From: Bacteroidaceae bacterium
GTDB lineage: Bacteria > Bacteroidota > Bacteroidia > Bacteroidales > Bacteroidaceae
Length of the DNA stretch: 64,000 nucleotides
Direction: 5' to 3'
NCBI GenBank assembly: GCA_017935785.1
Contig: JAGBGU010000073.1
Coordinates: forward strand, 1-64,000
In this document: positions 63,001 to 64,000 of the stretch, piece after piece
How positions within the stretch are numbered: position 1 is the stretch's first letter
Layout: every line of letters begins with the position of its first letter
Notes under the pieces: generated by a model
What the model saw: only the letters and a program-made list of their open reading frames with translations
The model's database searches: none
What the model was told of the DNA's origin: nothing
Translations under genes and position numbers: made by a program

Positions 63001-63598
63001 TGTGGCCCAGGGCGGTGTGTACGGTATGTGCTATCCCGTGCCCATGGCGGTGCAGGACGGTATCATGTACACCGTAGTGGGTACTTACGAAGAGTCCGAC
63101 GCACAGTTCCTGGCACTTAGAGAGATAGAACAGGCCGCGGCGGGCGAACCCTTTATCTTTGTGGCCGAGGGCGACTATAATGCAGAGAATGCGGCAGTGG
63201 CCGGCGTGCAGCTGGGTGCGCAGGTGGCGACGGAACCGTTAACCGTAAACGGACTTACCGGTCATTTTGTGCCGGCGTTCCTTGACGGCGGCCATGTGCT
63301 GTTCCAGGACGGCAAGGCCAAGGTGATGGAGGGAAACAACGTGAATGTGGTTTCCAACGAGGCTTATCTGATATATGGCACAAATATGGTAAGCCCCGAT
63401 GTGGACTACGACCTGGCCATTCAGCTGGACGGACGCGTGGCCGATTCCATCAAGGAAACTGTGGAGAAGGTAAGCGCCAAGGGTAGCATTTACAGCCTTT
63501 CCGGACGTCTGGTTAAGCAGAACGGTACGCTGGGCGACATGAACAGCCTCGCGCCCGGAATCTATATACTTAACGGCGTGAAGGTGTTGGTGAAATAA
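60041..63598 (+). CDS. Discoidin-domain multidomain surface protein
   Basis: A 1185-residue exported protein with a signal peptide (MKKFFTILSSLLLAMALPA). It has two F5/8 type C domains (about 35-190 and 505-675), each with the FWHS-x-WHG signature (DINTFWHSDWHG, DASTFWHSTWHG). Between them lies a helical stretch and a DGYYRI-containing domain. After them come FIVAR-like helices (about 680-800), a beta-rich region (KWYRLRFAT onward), and the tail IYSLSGRLV with GIYILNGVKVLVK. It is a full-length paralogue of the frameshifted gene at 38433-42111. It is probably a glycan-binding surface protein that works with the GH97 enzyme encoded 18 bp upstream. Confidence 0.85.
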   Translation: MKKFFTILSSLLLAMALPAQDLQWDLYGIQPDQPLVSSADQLSSPYSDEAEGLHIEYLTDGDINTFWHSDWHGRVSGTPYFEIELAEETDGYMALCIGRRNSSSTCQFTNMEVQTSADGTEWKSMGTSEMPYLSLDEYVVSTPFYMPEGTSRIRVYCVGRSNTVNVINDCGVGTFHMAEFQMYRVNDNFGKEFDLNSILLKYDEYIGGESNLNMGEGFGQYNDYEAEQAFLKGLHTASEILANEQLDAYTNAQIREIMRGVEESYAAVLASEVPFRLAVDGYYRILCNMNYVEEQETGDIDLDGNPIVEQTVVPKAVYATIDSKVCWGTRNDTDCRFLWRLEQKEGGISMVNAATGEHMYATDSDNKVVMTAEGDTLMAFDYVASQDGHDILYIRFSGAEKDMSGNLGSYLHQLSHQQGKGKGDALCLWVATWNKTNGDKGTSEFYLESVSDEEAEKLMEDFATIKDHDKMVLKYQETIGKSKTALEIAKDMKGAYTPSTDQPLITSAGQFSSLWSDPSEGTSFEPLVDTDASTFWHSTWHGSDLNYPTHSFEVAMPEGATGWVKAYIQRRQGAGDDHITLMKVYGCNDEAQLIDPSENGWTLVSANLTTPWFSGQADAYTEAFFLDQPYKYLRFYVTGTLGAGSANRTFFHMGGFQIYPAEKTGNTQYDHMAEAGDRLQDIVDAYPGMDMETLTVEQYNELMAAYEAFGAKVVDPAPLRNAIDANRNAADVIELGTNPGYWADMTSADNLAAVIARAEAYDKSARLTVQESEQYIAQIQEAAAAIMTSVIPVSPDKWYRLRFATMEQYEKYGWNPVNAHKETVSLLGKVIVPSRFVEATESQPAGVEIYPQEDIREGNTLHYVDPEMLTDDSYAMFRFVPLEDGSYAVQHKLSGLYMQRDRYHDNKIRVQVQPTKMTVKPLGKGQVAFVMEDLAGFTWEQHYMNAWCDHLELMSWTPESAGSNSGLFIEEVADITGEEDAPYYYKDVAQGGVYGMCYPVPMAVQDGIMYTVVGTYEESDAQFLALREIEQAAAGEPFIFVAEGDYNAENAAVAGVQLGAQVATEPLTVNGLTGHFVPAFLDGGHVLFQDGKAKVMEGNNVNVVSNEAYLIYGTNMVSPDVDYDLAIQLDGRVADSIKETVEKVSAKGSIYSLSGRLVKQNGTLGDMNSLAPGIYILNGVKVLVK

Positions 63599-63633
63599 TA
63601 CAGCAACATCCTTATAGCCTCATCCCTTAAATT

Positions 63634-63679
63634 CTCCCCGAAACGTGAAGTGCCTGCAACCGTTTCGGGGAGAGTTTTT
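63634..63679 (+). terminator. Rho-independent terminator of the discoidin gene
   Basis: CTCCCCGAAACG (63634-63645) pairs perfectly with CGTTTCGGGGAG (63661-63672), a 12-bp stem with a 15-nt loop. A T-rich run follows. It is 36 nt past the stop codon. Confidence 0.92.
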
Positions 63680-63765
63680 GTTTTTGCAGAAGCCGAGACT
63701 CATCGCATCCGCATTCCGAAAAACGGATGAATAAAGGCCTTTGATAGCTGAAAACCTCTTTTCTG

Positions 63766-64000
63766 GAGCGTCGGAAATGCTCTCCCAGTTTGGGAAACGA
63801 TTTTCGGAGCGTCGGAAATGCCCTCCCAAGTTGGGAAACGATTTTCGGAGCGTCGGAAATGCCCTCCCAGGTTGGGAAACGATTTTCGGAGTGTCGGAAA
63901 TGCCCTCCCAGTTTGGGAAACGATTTTCGGAACGTCGGAAATGCTCTCCCAGTTTGGGAAACGATTTTCGGAACGTCGGAAATGCTCTCCCAAGTTGGGA
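63766..64000. repeat. 41-bp tandem repeat array, open at the window edge
   Basis: Copies start at 63766, 63807, 63848, 63889, 63930 and 63971 (the last cut by the window end), always 41 bp apart. Each copy holds two dyad words, CTCCCAGTTTGGGAAA and TTTCGGAGCGTCGGAAA, 20 and 21 bp apart. Copies differ by a few substitutions (GAGCG/GTGTC/AACG, CAGTT/CAAGTT/CAGGTT). The minus strand has an open frame through it, but 41 is not a multiple of 3 and the variation is not codon-like, so I read it as non-coding. Confidence 0.9.

Noticed and set aside
63700-63993. 97-residue minus-strand frame through the 41-bp array
   Set aside because: The repeat is 41 bp, not a multiple of three. The frame survives only because all three frames happen to lack stops, and copy differences are not codon-like.
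63766-64000. CRISPR array
   Set aside because: The units are contiguous without unique spacers of constant length, the whole 41 bp is repeated, and no cas gene is near.

Overview
The window is about 64 kb of chromosome from a member of the Bacteroidales, most likely Prevotellaceae or Bacteroidaceae. The evidence is the gene families (S46 dipeptidyl-peptidase, GH97 glycosidase, fasciclin lipoprotein, GLUG/LamG and discoidin surface proteins with a short shared C-terminal tail, three-gene fumarate reductase, DUF2851, WbqC, ResB-CcsA fusion) and the recurring Bacteroidetes -7 promoter box TAnnTTTG in front of genes. No rRNA, tRNA, phage, insertion sequence or CRISPR array was recognised.

Layout. 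1-840: non-coding, repeat-rich. 838-7706 (-): a secreted phosphodiesterase and a giant LamG/GLUG protein. 8164-15558 (-): OmpA-like lipoprotein, then deoC, a MazG-like pyrophosphohydrolase, a small membrane protein, dtd, uvrC, apt and mnmG. A near-perfect ParB-binding site (parS) lies between mnmG and apt. 15744-19199 (+): frdC-frdA-frdB. 19803-26606 (-): an ABC-type exporter operon (FtsX permease, membrane-fusion protein, second FtsX permease, ATPase). It is divergent from 26875-29474 (+), an NtrC-type response regulator and its histidine kinase. The divergent intergenic region holds a consensus sigma-54 promoter aimed at the exporter and two tandem operator dyads, so it reads as a closed regulatory circuit. 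29527-32266 (-): dprA, thioesterase, DUF2851. 32361-38241 (+): dapB, lepB, a catalytically degenerate second signal peptidase, wbqC-like, an rluA-type synthase and a PHP phosphoesterase, tightly packed. 38433-42111 (+): a discoidin surface-protein gene broken by a one-base frameshift. 42112-43243: a repeat island. 43244-47504 (-): S46 DPP7-like peptidase and a DEAD-box helicase. 47594-49397 (+): patatin and PfkB kinase. 49469-50428 (-): a hemerythrin/ScdA-like domain fused to a LuxR DNA-binding domain. 50677-55160 (+): RidA/chorismatase-like protein, ResB-CcsA fusion, dacB. 55276-63598 (+): fasciclin lipoprotein, GH97, discoidin protein. 63599-64000: terminator and a 41-bp tandem array that runs off the window.

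How the parts fit. Most genes are core metabolism, repair or envelope biogenesis. The notable systems are (i) the sigma-54/NtrC two-component control of a tripartite-type exporter, (ii) the hemerythrin-HTH regulator next to cytochrome c maturation genes, which suggests oxygen or NO sensing, and (iii) secreted multidomain proteins sharing modules and tails. The non-coding DNA also has a pattern of its own. Five intergenic loci on the 3' side of genes carry arrays of short dyads spaced 20-22 bp (two helical turns), each with its own word. One of them lies inside a roughly 470-bp dispersed element present twice in direct orientation 42 kb apart.

All calls come from reading the sequence and translations. 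No database or structure search was run.
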